Below are positions 1 through 9,793 of a DNA stretch of 64,000 nucleotides, one piece after another. Source of the stretch: Vreelandella halophila (lineage in GTDB: Bacteria; Pseudomonadota; Gammaproteobacteria; Pseudomonadales; Oleiphilaceae); assembly GCF_009856365.1 (NCBI RefSeq), contig NZ_WMEX01000005.1, positions 248,001 through 312,000 of the forward strand, read 5' to 3'. Positions within the stretch are counted from its first letter, which is position 1. Every line of letters starts with the position of its first letter. The notes below the pieces were generated by a model. The model had not been told where the DNA came from and made no database searches. It worked only from the letters and a program-made list of their open reading frames with translations. The position numbers and the translations under genes are program-made.

Positions 1-819
1 CTCGCCATAGAAGGCGTGCAGCGCCTCCACGTGCCCCATCAGGATGTTGCGGATTTCCTCCGCTCCGGGGTCCGGGAGCTCCTCGCCCGTGGCCAGATAG
101 TGGTTGATCTGGCGGAAGAGCCAGGGCCTGCCCTGGGCGGCCCGACCGATGAACAGGCCATCGGTGCCGGTTTCCCGCAGAACCTGTGCGGCTTTGCGGG
201 GGGTGTCCACATCGCCGTTGGCGAAGACGGGGATATCCACCGCCTGCTTGACCTGAGCGATGGTCCCGTATTCCGCCTCGCCCTTATAGGCGTCGGCCCG
301 GGTTCGCCCGTGTACCGCCAGTGCGGCAATGCCGGCGTCTTCGGCCATGCGTGCGATGGTCACCGCGTTCTTGTTATCCCGGTCCCAGCCGGTGCGCATC
401 TTGAGCGTGACCGGCACATCCACGGCCGCCGCGACGGATTCCAGAATCTCGCGCACCAGGGCTTCATCGCGCATCAGCGCGGATCCCGCGGCCTTGTTGC
501 AGACCTTCTTGGCGGGGCAACCCATGTTGATGTCGATGATCCGGGCGCCATTGGCGACGTTGAAACGGGCGGCCTCGGCCAGCATCGGGGCATCGCCGCC
601 CGCGATCTGGACCGCGATGGGCTCAGATTCCCCGTCGTGGTCCATCCGCTGGCGGGATTTGCGCGAACTCCACAGGCTGGCGTCCGCTGTAACCATTTCC
701 GAGATGGCGAGACCAGCACCCATTCTGCGGCACAGGAGCCGGAAGGGTCTGTCCGTGACACCCGCCATGGGGGCCAGAACCAGGTTGTTGGGCAGCGTAT
801 GGGGGCCAATGGCGACCAC
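1..819 (-). CDS. dusB: tRNA-dihydrouridine synthase DusB (3' end outside window)
   Basis: Flavoenzyme that reduces specific uridines in the tRNA D-loop. The 273 visible codons read as a TIM barrel opening with LAPMAGVTDRPFR, then INMGCPAKKV, KMRTGWD, AVHGRTR and VFANGD, all Dus signatures; MGCPAKKV carries the catalytic Cys. I chose the GTG at 819 because a GGGAG Shine-Dalgarno lies 6 nt upstream and no ATG is placed sensibly. About 50 residues of the C-terminus lie beyond base 1. It is the last visible gene of the aroQ-accB-accC-prmA run; in relatives fis follows it, but that would be off the window. A 134-nt gap separates it from the DUF3426 gene, so it may also have its own promoter. Confidence 0.95.
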   Translation of the reverse strand, partial: MVAIGPHTLPNNLVLAPMAGVTDRPFRLLCRRMGAGLAISEMVTADASLWSSRKSRQRMDHDGESEPIAVQIAGGDAPMLAEAARFNVANGARIIDINMGCPAKKVCNKAAGSALMRDEALVREILESVAAAVDVPVTLKMRTGWDRDNKNAVTIARMAEDAGIAALAVHGRTRADAYKGEAEYGTIAQVKQAVDIPVFANGDVDTPRKAAQVLRETGTDGLFIGRAAQGRPWLFRQINHYLATGEELPDPGAEEIRNILMGHVEALHAFYGE

Positions 820-953
820 AGCGTTCTCCCGGTGATTGGATCCGTGCGGGTTGGTCAAATCTCGACCAGCTCAGGGGGAGACAATGATACTCTGGGCTCT
901 CATCCCATTAAAGGGGATGGCTGGCTGAAAAACCGAGTATTTTTGGGTCGGGA

Positions 954-2066
954 CTATTGACGCGCGGGGAGGAAGTCGATCCGGTAATTGATGGCGTCCT
1001 TGCCCGGGTCCTGAAGTCCCAGACGGATACGCCGCCCCTCCCCGGAGGGAATGCGGCCACGTTCTGCTTCGTCGTCCGCCAGGTAGGCCTGTGGCTGGAA
1101 AACGCGCTGGGCCACCACATCGTTGTTGAGGTTGGAGAAGCTCAGGGCGATGGCGGGCCACGGCTGGTCAAAGCCGGCTTCGTTGACAATAGTGACCTCC
1201 AGCAGAAGGGCATTGGCCATGTCCGGATGGCTGCGGACCACGAGGCGGCGCGGTTCCAGCGCGTCGGTGGCGACCAGGGGGGGCAGCTCACACCCAGCCC
1301 ATTCGCAGGCCTGCTCGTACCAGGGGCGGATCGGCTCGTAGAGCGCCAGCCGTTCGAAACGGTACCAGCCCAGCTGGTAGACGAGAAGGGCGGCCATACC
1401 GGCAATGCCCAGCAGCCATGCCAGTCTGCGCAGCCAGCGCCAGCGGTCGGGCCGACTGGTGACAATGGGGTCGGTGCTCAGTGATTGCCAGTCCGGCCCG
1501 CTAGGGGCTGTATTCCGGGGTTCCGGTCGGGGACCAGGTTCCAGCTCGGGCTCCGGGTCAGGCGTCTTTTCCCGGGGCGGTGGTTCCGGGGCAGGGGAGT
1601 CGGGCTTGTCGGGGGCTTCGGTCGGTTCACTCTCGACCTCCTGCAGGAGTGACTCCGCCCAGCTTTCATCATCCTCCAGCTGTTCCCGGGAATCCAGGTC
1701 GTCGAGCTCGCTGCGGAAGCCCGAACGGTCGCCGGCATCCAGCGCCAGGAAGTCCTCGCTGAAAGCTTCTTCCTCGAGCTCGTCGTGGCCGGCGTAGCGG
1801 CTATCCTGGGCGTCCTCCTCCGGGTTGTCGTCGAAGACCAGGTCGTCCGCGTCGGTTTCCGTTCCGGAAGACGGCTCCTGTGGGGCTGTGGACTGGGGTT
1901 TGGTGGTGGGGTCTTCTTCCGGCTCGGCGTGTTCAACGGCATTGAACACGTACAGGCAGTGGCCACAGCGTACCCGTCCCCTGGCCGCCTCTATCTGGCG
2001 TGGGGTTACCCGGAACCGCGTCTGGCAGTAGGGGCAGCGGGTGAGGGTTTCCGATTCTGTGGCCAT
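954..2066 (-). CDS. Zinc-ribbon and DUF3426 domain membrane protein
   Basis: 370-residue protein of unknown function. Residues 10-40 form an MJ0042-type zinc ribbon with two CxxC pairs (C11/C14 and C34/C37). Residues 45-205 are a very acidic, Pro-rich low-complexity linker. A single membrane helix at about 213-233 is followed by a DUF3426 domain to the end (motif RLVVRSHP, and FSNLNNDVVAQRVF). The topology suggests a cytoplasmic zinc ribbon and a periplasmic C-terminal domain. It lies 15 nt downstream of prmA and upstream of dusB, a placement conserved in many gammaproteobacteria. Family membership is clear; the function is not known. Confidence 0.85.
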   Translation of the reverse strand: MATESETLTRCPYCQTRFRVTPRQIEAARGRVRCGHCLYVFNAVEHAEPEEDPTTKPQSTAPQEPSSGTETDADDLVFDDNPEEDAQDSRYAGHDELEEEAFSEDFLALDAGDRSGFRSELDDLDSREQLEDDESWAESLLQEVESEPTEAPDKPDSPAPEPPPREKTPDPEPELEPGPRPEPRNTAPSGPDWQSLSTDPIVTSRPDRWRWLRRLAWLLGIAGMAALLVYQLGWYRFERLALYEPIRPWYEQACEWAGCELPPLVATDALEPRRLVVRSHPDMANALLLEVTIVNEAGFDQPWPAIALSFSNLNNDVVAQRVFQPQAYLADDEAERGRIPSGEGRRIRLGLQDPGKDAINYRIDFLPARQ

Positions 2067-2081
2067 GCAGTCGGCTCCACT

Positions 2082-2978
2082 TCAGTCCGTGTGGCGCGTG
2101 CCGGTCAGGCAGATCCAGCCTTCCTGTTCCGTCGGTGACTGCATGTGGAACCAGTGGGCATAGCGATCACTGATCGAGTCGGCCTGGCTGGACAGGATGC
2201 CGGAAAGCACAATCCGTCCGCCCGGCCGTACCTGACCGGCCAGTGTTGGTGCCAGAGACAGTAATGGCTGGGCCAGTATGTTGGCAAGCATCAGGTCACA
2301 GCGGGTATCCGGCTGGTCCTCCGGGGCATACAGCGCCAGGGCGTCATCGGGAATGCCGTTGCGCCGGGCGTTGTCACGACTGGCATCCAGAGCCTGAGGG
2401 TCGTTGTCGGTGCCGACAACGTGCCGGGCGCCCAGTTTGAGCGCCGCCAGCCCGAGGATGCCGGAGCCGCAGCCGTAATCCACGACTTCCAGATCCCTGA
2501 CTGGGTTGGCGTCCAGCCATTCCAGGCAGAGCCGGGTGGTGGGGTGTGTGCCGGAGCCGAATGCCAGCCCAGGGTCCAGGGTGATGTTCACCGCATCCGG
2601 TTCCGGCGGATCCTGCCAGCTCGGGCAGATCCAGAGGCGGTTGCCGAAGCGTTCGGGCCGGAAGTCATCCATCCAGGCCCGTTCCCATTCCCGGTCCTCA
2701 AGCAGTTCCGTTTCCATGGATTCCAGGTGGGTCTGGGTGGCTGAGTGGTAGGCTTCCGCCACCTGGGCCTGGACGCCGGCGAGATCAGCGTCGCCCTGGA
2801 ACAGCCCGGTAACCGTGGTGCTGTCCCACAACGGCGTACTGCCCCGCTCCGGTTCATAGAGCGGGGTATCCTCGCTGTCTTCCATGCTCACGGCCTCGGC
2901 ACCGGCCTCGAGCAGCATCTGTTCCAGCAGCTCGGCATGCTCACTGTCCGACTGGATGTGGAGCTGGACCCAAGCCAT
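2082..2978 (-). CDS. prmA: Ribosomal protein L11 methyltransferase PrmA
   Basis: SAM-dependent methyltransferase that trimethylates ribosomal protein L11. The N-terminal substrate-recognition domain (MAWVQLHIQS onward) is followed by a Rossmann methyltransferase domain with LDPGLAFGSGTHPTTRLCLEWL, the DYGCGSGILGLAALKLGA SAM-binding loop and LMLANILAQPL. The 298-aa length is normal. The gene begins 3 nt after the accC stop, so it is translated from the acc operon mRNA. Confidence 0.97.
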   Translation of the reverse strand: MAWVQLHIQSDSEHAELLEQMLLEAGAEAVSMEDSEDTPLYEPERGSTPLWDSTTVTGLFQGDADLAGVQAQVAEAYHSATQTHLESMETELLEDREWERAWMDDFRPERFGNRLWICPSWQDPPEPDAVNITLDPGLAFGSGTHPTTRLCLEWLDANPVRDLEVVDYGCGSGILGLAALKLGARHVVGTDNDPQALDASRDNARRNGIPDDALALYAPEDQPDTRCDLMLANILAQPLLSLAPTLAGQVRPGGRIVLSGILSSQADSISDRYAHWFHMQSPTEQEGWICLTGTRHTD

Positions 2979-2981
2979 GGC

Positions 2982-4325
2982 TCAGTCCCTTCGGATCAGC
3001 TGTTCCAGGTAGTGGATCGTGATGTCTCCGCTGCGGAAGCCTTCATCACGAACCAGCCGCTGGTGCAGTGATCCGTTGGTCTTGATGCCGATGACGACCA
3101 GCTCATCCAGCGCGTTGTGCATGCGGGTGAGGCAGATGTCGCGGCTCTCGCCGAATGTGATGAGCTTGCCCACCAGGGAGTCGTAGTACGGCGGGATGCT
3201 GTAGCCGGAATACAGGTGCGAGTCCACGCGCACGCCAAGCCCGCCCGGTGGGTGGAACCGTTCCACATGGCCCGGGCTGGGCGAGAAGGTTTTGGGATCC
3301 TCGGCGTTGATGCGGCATTCCAGCGCATGGCCGCGGATCTCGATGTCCTCCTGGCGGTAGCGCAGCTTCTCGCCGGCGGCCGCACGGATCTGTTCGGCTA
3401 CGATATCGACACCGGTGACCATCTCCGAAACCGGGTGCTCCACCTGGACACGGGTGTTCATCTCGATGAAGAAGTACTCGCCGTCCTGGTACAGGAACTC
3501 GAAGGTGCCGGCGCCCACATAGCCGATCTCGCGGCAGGCGTCGAGGCAGGCCTGGAGCGTGCGCTCCCGGGCTTCAGGATCGATGTGCGGCGCGGGTGCT
3601 TCCTCGATGATCTTCTGGTGGCGGCGCTGCAGGGAACAGTCGCGGTCGCCCAGGTGGATGACGTTGCCGTGCTGGTCCGCAAGCACCTGCACTTCCACAT
3701 GCCGGGGGCGTTCCAGGTACTTCTCCAGATAGACCGTTTCGTCGCCGAAGGCGCCGCGGGCCTCACGCTGGGTCACATGCACGCCCTTGAGCAGGGCGTG
3801 TTCGGTGTGCACCACCTGCATGCCGCGTCCGCCACCGCCGGAGGCGGCCTTGATCAGGACCGGATAGCCGATTTCACGGGCGACCTGGCGGGTGCGCTCC
3901 TCGTCGTCGGTCAGCGGGCCATTGGAGCCCGGAACCGTGGGGACGCCGGCCTTGACCATGGAGCGGATGGCGGAAACCTTGTTGCCCATGAGCCGGATGG
4001 TCTCGGCGGAGGGACCGATGAAGCGGAAGCCACTCTTCTCGACCTGCTCGGCAAAGTCGGCGTTTTCGGCCAGGAAGCCATAGCCGGGGTGGATGGCGTC
4101 GGCGTCCGTTACCTCAGCGGCACTGATGATGGCGGGGATGTTGAGATAGCTGTCGGCGGCGCTGTTGGGTCCGATGCACACGGACTCATCCGCCAGGCGG
4201 ACGTGCATCAGGTCGCGGTCCACGCGTGAATGCACGGCTACGGTGCGGATGCCCAGTTCCTTGCAGGCCCGCAATATGCGCAGGGCGATCTCGCCCCGGT
4301 TCGCAATCAGTACTTTATTGATCAT
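2982..4325 (-). CDS. accC: Acetyl-CoA carboxylase, biotin carboxylase subunit
   Basis: ATP-dependent carboxylation of biotin on AccB, the first half-reaction of acetyl-CoA carboxylase in fatty-acid synthesis. The 447-aa product starts [17 protein letters not shown], has the ATP-grasp glycine loop [11 protein letters not shown], then the catalytic stretch [20 protein letters not shown] and the C-terminal domain. Length matches AccC. It lies 17 nt downstream of accB on the same strand, as in most proteobacteria. Confidence 0.98.
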   Translation of the reverse strand: MINKVLIANRGEIALRILRACKELGIRTVAVHSRVDRDLMHVRLADESVCIGPNSAADSYLNIPAIISAAEVTDADAIHPGYGFLAENADFAEQVEKSGFRFIGPSAETIRLMGNKVSAIRSMVKAGVPTVPGSNGPLTDDEERTRQVAREIGYPVLIKAASGGGGRGMQVVHTEHALLKGVHVTQREARGAFGDETVYLEKYLERPRHVEVQVLADQHGNVIHLGDRDCSLQRRHQKIIEEAPAPHIDPEARERTLQACLDACREIGYVGAGTFEFLYQDGEYFFIEMNTRVQVEHPVSEMVTGVDIVAEQIRAAAGEKLRYRQEDIEIRGHALECRINAEDPKTFSPSPGHVERFHPPGGLGVRVDSHLYSGYSIPPYYDSLVGKLITFGESRDICLTRMHNALDELVVIGIKTNGSLHQRLVRDEGFRSGDITIHYLEQLIRRD

Positions 4326-4342
4326 GATGCGGCGCTTCGCTG

Positions 4343-4813
4343 TCAGGTGATGACGAACATGGGCTGGTCGTATTCAACGGGCTCGCCGTCTTCGACCAGA
4401 ATCTGGGAGACGGTTCCGCTGATGTCGGCCTCGATCTGATTCATCATCTTCATGGCCTCGACAATACAGAGGGCGTCACCGGAGTGTACCTTCTGGCCCA
4501 CTTCCACGAAGGAGGCGGCTGTGGGCGAGGGCGCCCGGTAGAAGGTACCCACCATGGGTGAGCGTACCAGGTGACCCTGGGGTTCGTCCGGTTCGGTCTT
4601 CTCCTCCGCCTGTCCGCTGCCAGCGCTCTGCTGGGGCTGGGGCGCCGGTGCCGCCTGCTGGGGCGCGGGGGCCGGGGCGGGCGCGGCCATGGTCACGGTG
4701 TCGGCGCGGCGACGGCTGATCCGGACCGAATCCTCGCCTTCCTGGATCTCAAGTTCCTCGACGTCGGATTCTTCCAGAAGCTCGATCAGTTTCTTGACTT
4801 TGCGAATGTCCAT
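4343..4813 (-). CDS. accB: Acetyl-CoA carboxylase biotin carboxyl carrier protein
   Basis: 156-aa carrier that holds biotin for AccC and the carboxyltransferase. An N-terminal helical segment ([15 protein letters not shown]) is followed by an Ala/Pro/Gln-rich flexible linker at about 42-66 and a C-terminal biotinyl domain. The biotinylation site is EAMKMMN, with Lys122 as acceptor; the preceding insertion [14 protein letters not shown] is the 'thumb' typical of AccB. It sits between aroQ and accC. Confidence 0.97.
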   Translation of the reverse strand: MDIRKVKKLIELLEESDVEELEIQEGEDSVRISRRRADTVTMAAPAPAPAPQQAAPAPQPQQSAGSGQAEEKTEPDEPQGHLVRSPMVGTFYRAPSPTAASFVEVGQKVHSGDALCIVEAMKMMNQIEADISGTVSQILVEDGEPVEYDQPMFVIT

Positions 4814-4826
4814 ATGGGGCTCTCAT

Positions 4827-5264
4827 TCACCTCAGTTTGCGGCATGCGGCGGTCAGGGCCAGTTCATAGCCCTCTGCCCCGAATCCGCTGATCACGCCCT
4901 CGGCAATATCCGAGAAAAAGGAGTGATGGCGGAAGGGCTCGCGTGCATGCACGTTGGAAAGATGCACCTCAATGAACGGTATCGCGGCGGCCAGCAGGGC
5001 ATCCCGCAGGGCCACACTGGTATGCGTGAAAGCGGCGGGATTGAAAAGGATGAAGTCGATGCCTTCATCGGCCGCGTCATGGATCCGTTCAATGAGCTCG
5101 TATTCGGCGTTGCTCTGGAGTGTGAGCAGGTGATGGCCGGCCTCGCTGGTCTGCTCGTGCAGACGCTGGTTGATATCCGCCAGTGTGGCCGCCCCATAGG
5201 TGCCCGGCTCGCGCGTGCCGAGCCGGTTCAGGTTGGGGCCGTGGAGGACGAGGATCGTGGCCAT
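4827..5264 (-). CDS. aroQ: Type II 3-dehydroquinate dehydratase
   Basis: Third step of the shikimate pathway, dehydration of 3-dehydroquinate. The 145-aa protein shows the type II fold motifs: [18 protein letters not shown] near the N-terminus (Tyr24 on the catalytic lid), [16 protein letters not shown] and [18 protein letters not shown] start at [13 protein letters not shown]; the longer in-frame extension to 5348 is basic, unlike the family, and has no ribosome site. It heads the aroQ-accB-accC operon, an order common in gammaproteobacteria. Confidence 0.96.
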   Translation of the reverse strand: MATILVLHGPNLNRLGTREPGTYGAATLADINQRLHEQTSEAGHHLLTLQSNAEYELIERIHDAADEGIDFILFNPAAFTHTSVALRDALLAAAIPFIEVHLSNVHAREPFRHHSFFSDIAEGVISGFGAEGYELALTAACRKLR

Positions 5265-5382
5265 AATTGTTTCTTTTCGGCTTATTTTGCGTCGGTTTTT
5301 GTGTTTTCGCGCTAAGATCCGGGCACGTTCAGGAAAGTGTGAACGCATGTTAGCCGTAGATCAATAGCGGTGATACGAAATA

Positions 5383-6999
5383 TCAATCTCCTGCAACGAC
5401 CTGGTTGCGGCCCTCGCTTTTGGCGCCATAGAGCAGGGTGTCGGCACGCTCGCACAGCTCCTGGGGCGATTCGCCCCGCCACTGGGCCACCCCGCAGGAG
5501 AAGGTCACATGGAAATCGGTGCCCGCGGCCGGCTGGCGCAGCTGGCTGAACTTCTCGCGGATCTCGTTCATGACGCCCAGCGCATCCTCCTCGCGGGTGT
5601 CCGGCAGCACGATGGCGAACTCCTCGCCGCCATAGCGGCCGATGTGGTCGGTTTTGCGCAGGCGCTGCTTGAGGAACAGGGACAGGCTCTTGAGGATCCG
5701 GTCGCCGATGGGATGGCCGTAGGTGTCGTTGATCCGCTTGAAATGATCGAGATCCAGCATGACGAAGGTCAGAGGCTGGCCGCTCTGGTGGGCCCGGCTG
5801 ATCTCGGATTCGAGCAGGCTCAGTGTGTGGGTGTGATTGTACAGGCCGGTAAGGCTGTCGCGGATCATCAGTGCCAGCAGCGAGCGTGCCCGCCGGCCGC
5901 GGTTGTGCAGGGTGGCCACCAGGTGCTTGGCATCAATGGGTTTGGTCAGGAAATCGTCGCCACCCATGCTCATGGCATGCAGCTGCTTGGAGACATCCTC
6001 TTCGGCGGAGAGGTAGATGATGGGCACGCTGTGAAGATGGTCCTGCTGGCGGATGACCTTGGCCAGTTCGGTGCCGGTACACCCCGGCATGTACATGTCC
6101 AGGATGATGATTTCCGGTGAGAATTCGTCCAGCGCGTTAATGACCTCCATGGGGTCGGTCAGCACGCGCGAGCGCATGCCGGCTTTCTGGAGCACGTTCT
6201 CGATGTACTTGGCCTGGGCTTTCGAATCGTCCACCACCAGAACCCGGTAGGGGTCGGGTGGATGGGCGTAGGAGTAGTGCTCGATCTTCTCGATCAGCTG
6301 GCCCGGATCCAGGGCCTGGTAGAAGAATTCCTCACCGCCGGAGCGTACCGCCCGCAGCCGGGTTTCAATGGAACCGTCCTCGCGGCTCATGTAGAGCACC
6401 GGGATGGGGGTTTCATGGCGTTGCTGGATACGCTCCATGGTGGCGATCCCGGCAGTGGCCTCTCCGCCACCGAAATCCACATCGATTACGATGGTTTCGG
6501 GTTTATTGCGCGCGCATTCCGCGTCCAGCTCGTCCGGGGTTGCGAAGGCCGCGGCCCGGAACCCGAAAAACTCCATCTGGCGGATGATGCGCTGTGCGTA
6601 GTCGCTGTCATTGAAAGCGAGATAGATGGGCGTGCGCAGCCAGGTCCTGGGCGTTTCGTCTTCCTGCTGGTCCGAGCGGCGCAGGGTGCAGCGCGAGAGC
6701 TGATCCATGCCCCGTTGCAGGTTTTCCCGGATCTCGGTGTTGATGGGGCGACCTTCGGGCCAGATCTCGAGCGCGGTCCGGATGCTGTCGCCAGCCGCCT
6801 CGTGATCCGTCATCTCGAATCGGCGGGCGTACTTGACCAGCTTTTCCGTGGTGACCATCAGGTCTTCACGCAGACCGGGTGGTGGTTCGCCGGCTTCCAG
6901 GAACTTCTGCCAGGTTTCGAGGACCACCCGTGCCTGGGTTGTCACGCGGCGGGCGAAGTGCTGGCGCAGCTTCTCCTGCTGGGAGCTGGTGTCTGTCAT
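5383..6999 (-). CDS. Two-receiver diguanylate cyclase (GGDEF response regulator)
   Basis: Predicted cyclic-di-GMP synthase of 538 aa. Order: N-terminal helical region (1-120), a degenerate receiver (about 124-240, Asp173), an intact receiver (about 251-375) with VVDDS, phosphoacceptor Asp301 in IILDMYMPG and Lys353 in TKP, then a GGDEF domain from about 381. The active-site loop is GGEEF (457-461), a catalytically competent variant. An RKTD inhibitory I-site lies exactly five residues before it, so product feedback is expected. No membrane segments, so cytoplasmic. The start at 6999 (MTDTSSQQEK) is preferred, but 7047 is in frame and neither has a strong Shine-Dalgarno. It is divergent from the LapD-like receptor gene, suggesting a signalling pair; no histidine kinase is adjacent. 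Confidence 0.9.
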   Translation of the reverse strand: MTDTSSQQEKLRQHFARRVTTQARVVLETWQKFLEAGEPPPGLREDLMVTTEKLVKYARRFEMTDHEAAGDSIRTALEIWPEGRPINTEIRENLQRGMDQLSRCTLRRSDQQEDETPRTWLRTPIYLAFNDSDYAQRIIRQMEFFGFRAAAFATPDELDAECARNKPETIVIDVDFGGGEATAGIATMERIQQRHETPIPVLYMSREDGSIETRLRAVRSGGEEFFYQALDPGQLIEKIEHYSYAHPPDPYRVLVVDDSKAQAKYIENVLQKAGMRSRVLTDPMEVINALDEFSPEIIILDMYMPGCTGTELAKVIRQQDHLHSVPIIYLSAEEDVSKQLHAMSMGGDDFLTKPIDAKHLVATLHNRGRRARSLLALMIRDSLTGLYNHTHTLSLLESEISRAHQSGQPLTFVMLDLDHFKRINDTYGHPIGDRILKSLSLFLKQRLRKTDHIGRYGGEEFAIVLPDTREEDALGVMNEIREKFSQLRQPAAGTDFHVTFSCGVAQWRGESPQELCERADTLLYGAKSEGRNQVVAGD

Positions 7000-7110
7000 G
7001 ACTGAGGACTTGTTATTGGTGTGCGTCGTCACATTCCGTGCATTCACTATAGTCGTTTATTCTGGATCTGTGTCAATCTGGCGCTTTTATGCCCTTGTCG
7101 AGGGAGCATG

Positions 7111-9114
7111 ATGCGTCGAGCGGATGACACCGGGTACAGCCTGCGCGTGCTTCTTGTGATCTTCATCGGGGGACTGCTGACGCTGGTGCTGATGGCGGGG
7201 ACGTGGTTCAGCGCCAGTCGCTTCGGTGCCTATCTGGAGAATGAACTTCACATCCAGACCCAGGACGCGGCGACGGCGCTGGGCGCGGCGGTGTCGGCCC
7301 TGGAGAGCGAGGGCCAGGTGCGGCGGCTGGTGGATGCGGTGTTCGACAGCGGCGCCTACACGCGGATCGAGCTGGTGCGGGCGGACGGCAGTCTGCGCCA
7401 CAGCCGCGAAGTGGAGACAGGGCCACCGCCGGTTCCGGGGTGGTTCCAGTGGTGGGCCGACCTGCCGTCGCCCCGGGGGGAAGCGACTGTGATGGACGGC
7501 TGGGAGCCGGCGGGCAGTGTGCGTGTGCATGCCGACCCCGTGCCTGCGCTGGTGCGCCTTTGGCAGAGCTTTCTCGTGGGTCTTGCCTGGAGCGGTGCGC
7601 TCCTGGTGGTAAGTCTGTGGCTGGCCTGGCGCGGGGCCGGGCGGCTGCTGGCGCCATTGCGCCAGATGGAGATCCAGGCGCAGGCGCTTGAGGCGAATGA
7701 CTTCGCGGCCCGCACCGATCCTCCCCGCGCCCGGGAGCTGAGCCGTGTTGCCCGGGCGTTGAACCGTATGGCCCAGAGCCTGGGGGAGACGTTCGAGCGC
7801 CAGATTGGTCTGATCAACGAACTGGAGCATCGTAACCGCCGGGACCCGGTAACCGGACTGCGTACCCGCGAGGCCTTCGATCAGGCGCTGGCAGCGGAGC
7901 TCCATTCCCGCGAATCCGCTGCCGGCGGCGTGGTGGCCGTTTTCCGTCCGCGCGGGTTCCAGTTGTTCAATGAGGGCCGTGGTCGGGCCCGGGGTAACGC
8001 GGTCCTTACGGAATGCGGTGCCGCGTTGCTGGACTTTGAGTCCCATCATGAGGGTGTGGTGACCGCCCGGGGTCAGGGCGCCGATCTTCTGGTCTGCATC
8101 ACCGGCGTCGAGCCGGTGGAGGCGGATGCCTGGCTGCAGGAGCTGGTGGAACAGCTTTCAACGCGCTACAGCACCTTCAGTGTCCCCGAGCAGGGCATCT
8201 TCCAGGCCGGCGTTACCCGGGTCGAACCAGGGCTGGGTGTGGGCGCACTGCTGGCCCGTGCCGACCAGGGCCTGGCGACGGCGGCGGCCAGCAGTGACCC
8301 CCTGCTCTGCTGGGGGCATTCCCTGGCTGCCCCGATCAACGGAGCGGGCGGCTGGCTGGAGGCTATTGACGCAGCACTGGCCTCGGAGGAAGTAGCTCTG
8401 GCGTGGCAGGCGCTGCATGACATGGACGGCAGTGTCCTGATGACCCAGGTACTGGGTCGGCTGAAGCTGGCGGAGCGCTGGGAGGTGGCGGCGCATTTCC
8501 TGCCCCATCTGGAGCGCTCGGGCCGGACGCCGGCGTTTGATCGCCTGGTCATTGAGCGGGTGCTCTCCGGTGATGGGCCGGGGCTGGACGGCAGCGTGGC
8601 CGTATCGCTTGGGTTGGCGTCGCTGGTCGATGACACCTTCATGCACTGGCTGGCCATGCGGCTTGAAGCGGCCGGGGACCAGACCCGCAATCTCTGGCTG
8701 GTGGTGCCCGAGCGTGCCCTGCGTGTTCAACCGACCGCTGTGTCACTGCTGGCCGAGACAGCCTCCCGGGCCGCGGCGGGGCTTATGGTGGACCATTTCG
8801 GCTCCGGTGGCGTGAGTTTCGGGTATCTGGGGCGCTACGCCATACAGGCTGTACGTATCAGCCGGGAATACATCCGGGATCTGCATCAGCGCCGGGCGGC
8901 ACGCTTCTTCCTGTCCAGCATCGCGCCGGTTCTGCGTGCTCAGGGGATACGTGTCTTCGTCAGTGGCGTGGAGGTTGAGGACGAGTGGGCCGTGGTGCGT
9001 GAGCTGCCGGTGGATGGCGTGATGGGCTTCTATTTTTCCCGGCCGGAGGAGCCGGAAGAGGGAGATTTACCGGGCGGAGAACCGCCCGGTAACGGCGTCA
9101 GCCGGCGGCCTTGA
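7111..9114 (+). CDS. LapD-like c-di-GMP receptor (degenerate GGDEF-EAL)
   Basis: 667-aa inner-membrane protein with LapD architecture: TM helix at about 11-31, a periplasmic LapD/MoxY-type domain with a Trp-rich stretch near 111-115, a second TM at about 153-173, HAMP, then degenerate GGDEF and EAL domains. The GGDEF position reads RGQGADLL and the EAL position reads TQVL; the later DDFGTG motif is DHFGSG. Catalysis is therefore unlikely and ligand binding more likely. LapD binds c-di-GMP in the cytoplasm and sequesters the periplasmic protease LapG, which keeps adhesins at the surface. No lapG or large adhesin gene is in the window. The start is ATG 7111 (AGGGAG just upstream; ATG 7108 is also possible). 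The 3' end overlaps ppa tail to tail by 17 nt. Confidence 0.85.
   Translation: MRRADDTGYSLRVLLVIFIGGLLTLVLMAGTWFSASRFGAYLENELHIQTQDAATALGAAVSALESEGQVRRLVDAVFDSGAYTRIELVRADGSLRHSREVETGPPPVPGWFQWWADLPSPRGEATVMDGWEPAGSVRVHADPVPALVRLWQSFLVGLAWSGALLVVSLWLAWRGAGRLLAPLRQMEIQAQALEANDFAARTDPPRARELSRVARALNRMAQSLGETFERQIGLINELEHRNRRDPVTGLRTREAFDQALAAELHSRESAAGGVVAVFRPRGFQLFNEGRGRARGNAVLTECGAALLDFESHHEGVVTARGQGADLLVCITGVEPVEADAWLQELVEQLSTRYSTFSVPEQGIFQAGVTRVEPGLGVGALLARADQGLATAAASSDPLLCWGHSLAAPINGAGGWLEAIDAALASEEVALAWQALHDMDGSVLMTQVLGRLKLAERWEVAAHFLPHLERSGRTPAFDRLVIERVLSGDGPGLDGSVAVSLGLASLVDDTFMHWLAMRLEAAGDQTRNLWLVVPERALRVQPTAVSLLAETASRAAAGLMVDHFGSGGVSFGYLGRYAIQAVRISREYIRDLHQRRAARFFLSSIAPVLRAQGIRVFVSGVEVEDEWAVVRELPVDGVMGFYFSRPEEPEEGDLPGGEPPGNGVSRRP
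9067..9092. terminator. Hairpin between convergent LapD-like gene and ppa
   Basis: A perfect 11-bp inverted repeat with an AGAA loop lies inside the last codons of the LapD-like gene, just beyond the ppa stop. There is no T-run on either side, so it is a possible bidirectional transcription barrier or mRNA 3'-end stabiliser rather than a clear intrinsic terminator. Confidence 0.4.
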
Positions 9115-9622
9115 CCGCTTCCTCAACCGCCTTGCGGGCGGCTTCGGCGTTGTCCCAGTTACGTACCTTGACCCACTTGCCGGCTTCAAGATCCTTGTAG
9201 TTCTCGAAGAAGTGCTTGATCTGTTCCTTCAGCAGCTCCGGCACGTCTTCAACGTCCTGGACATCCTTGTAGGCCGTGGTCAGCTTGTCGTGGGGAACGC
9301 AGACCAGCTTGGCGTCCTCGCCTTCCTCGTCTTCCATGTTCAGAACACCCACCGGGCGGCTGCGGATGATGGAGCCGGGCATGACCGGATAGGGCGTGAT
9401 GACCAGAGCGTCCAGCGGGTCGTCATCATCGGCCAGTGTGTTGGGGATGAAGCCGTAGTTGGCCGGGTAGAACATGGGGGTGGCCATGAAGCGATCCACG
9501 AGGACAGCGTCCATGTCCTTGTCGATTTCATACTTGATCGGCTGGGCGTTGGCCGGGATCTCGATGGCAACGAAGATGTCTTCCGGCGGGTTCTTGCCGG
9601 GCGGGATCTTGTCAAAGTTCAT
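9098..9622 (-). CDS. ppa: Inorganic pyrophosphatase (family I)
   Basis: Hydrolyses pyrophosphate to two phosphates, pulling biosynthetic reactions forward. The 174-aa protein has the family signature [10 protein letters not shown] (metal-binding aspartates) and the [10 protein letters not shown] motif, plus [15 protein letters not shown] near the N-terminus. Length matches bacterial hexameric PPases. It is monocistronic, convergent with the LapD-like gene and divergent from the acyl-CoA dehydrogenase gene; the 171-nt gap between start codons must hold both promoters. Confidence 0.97.
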   Translation of the reverse strand: MNFDKIPPGKNPPEDIFVAIEIPANAQPIKYEIDKDMDAVLVDRFMATPMFYPANYGFIPNTLADDDDPLDALVITPYPVMPGSIIRSRPVGVLNMEDEEGEDAKLVCVPHDKLTTAYKDVQDVEDVPELLKEQIKHFFENYKDLEAGKWVKVRNWDNAEAARKAVEEAVKAAG

Positions 9623-9793
9623 GACGGTGTCCTTTCTCTGTGGATGAATGAAGGCTGCATGAAACAGGCAGGAATTATACGCGCGGATCGGCCTGGATAA
9701 AAATCAGCACATGACCAAGCGCTTGCTTGGTGTGAATGCTTGCGGCACACTCAGACTGTCCACTCTGGCCCTGACCGCTGAAGGAAGGCATTC

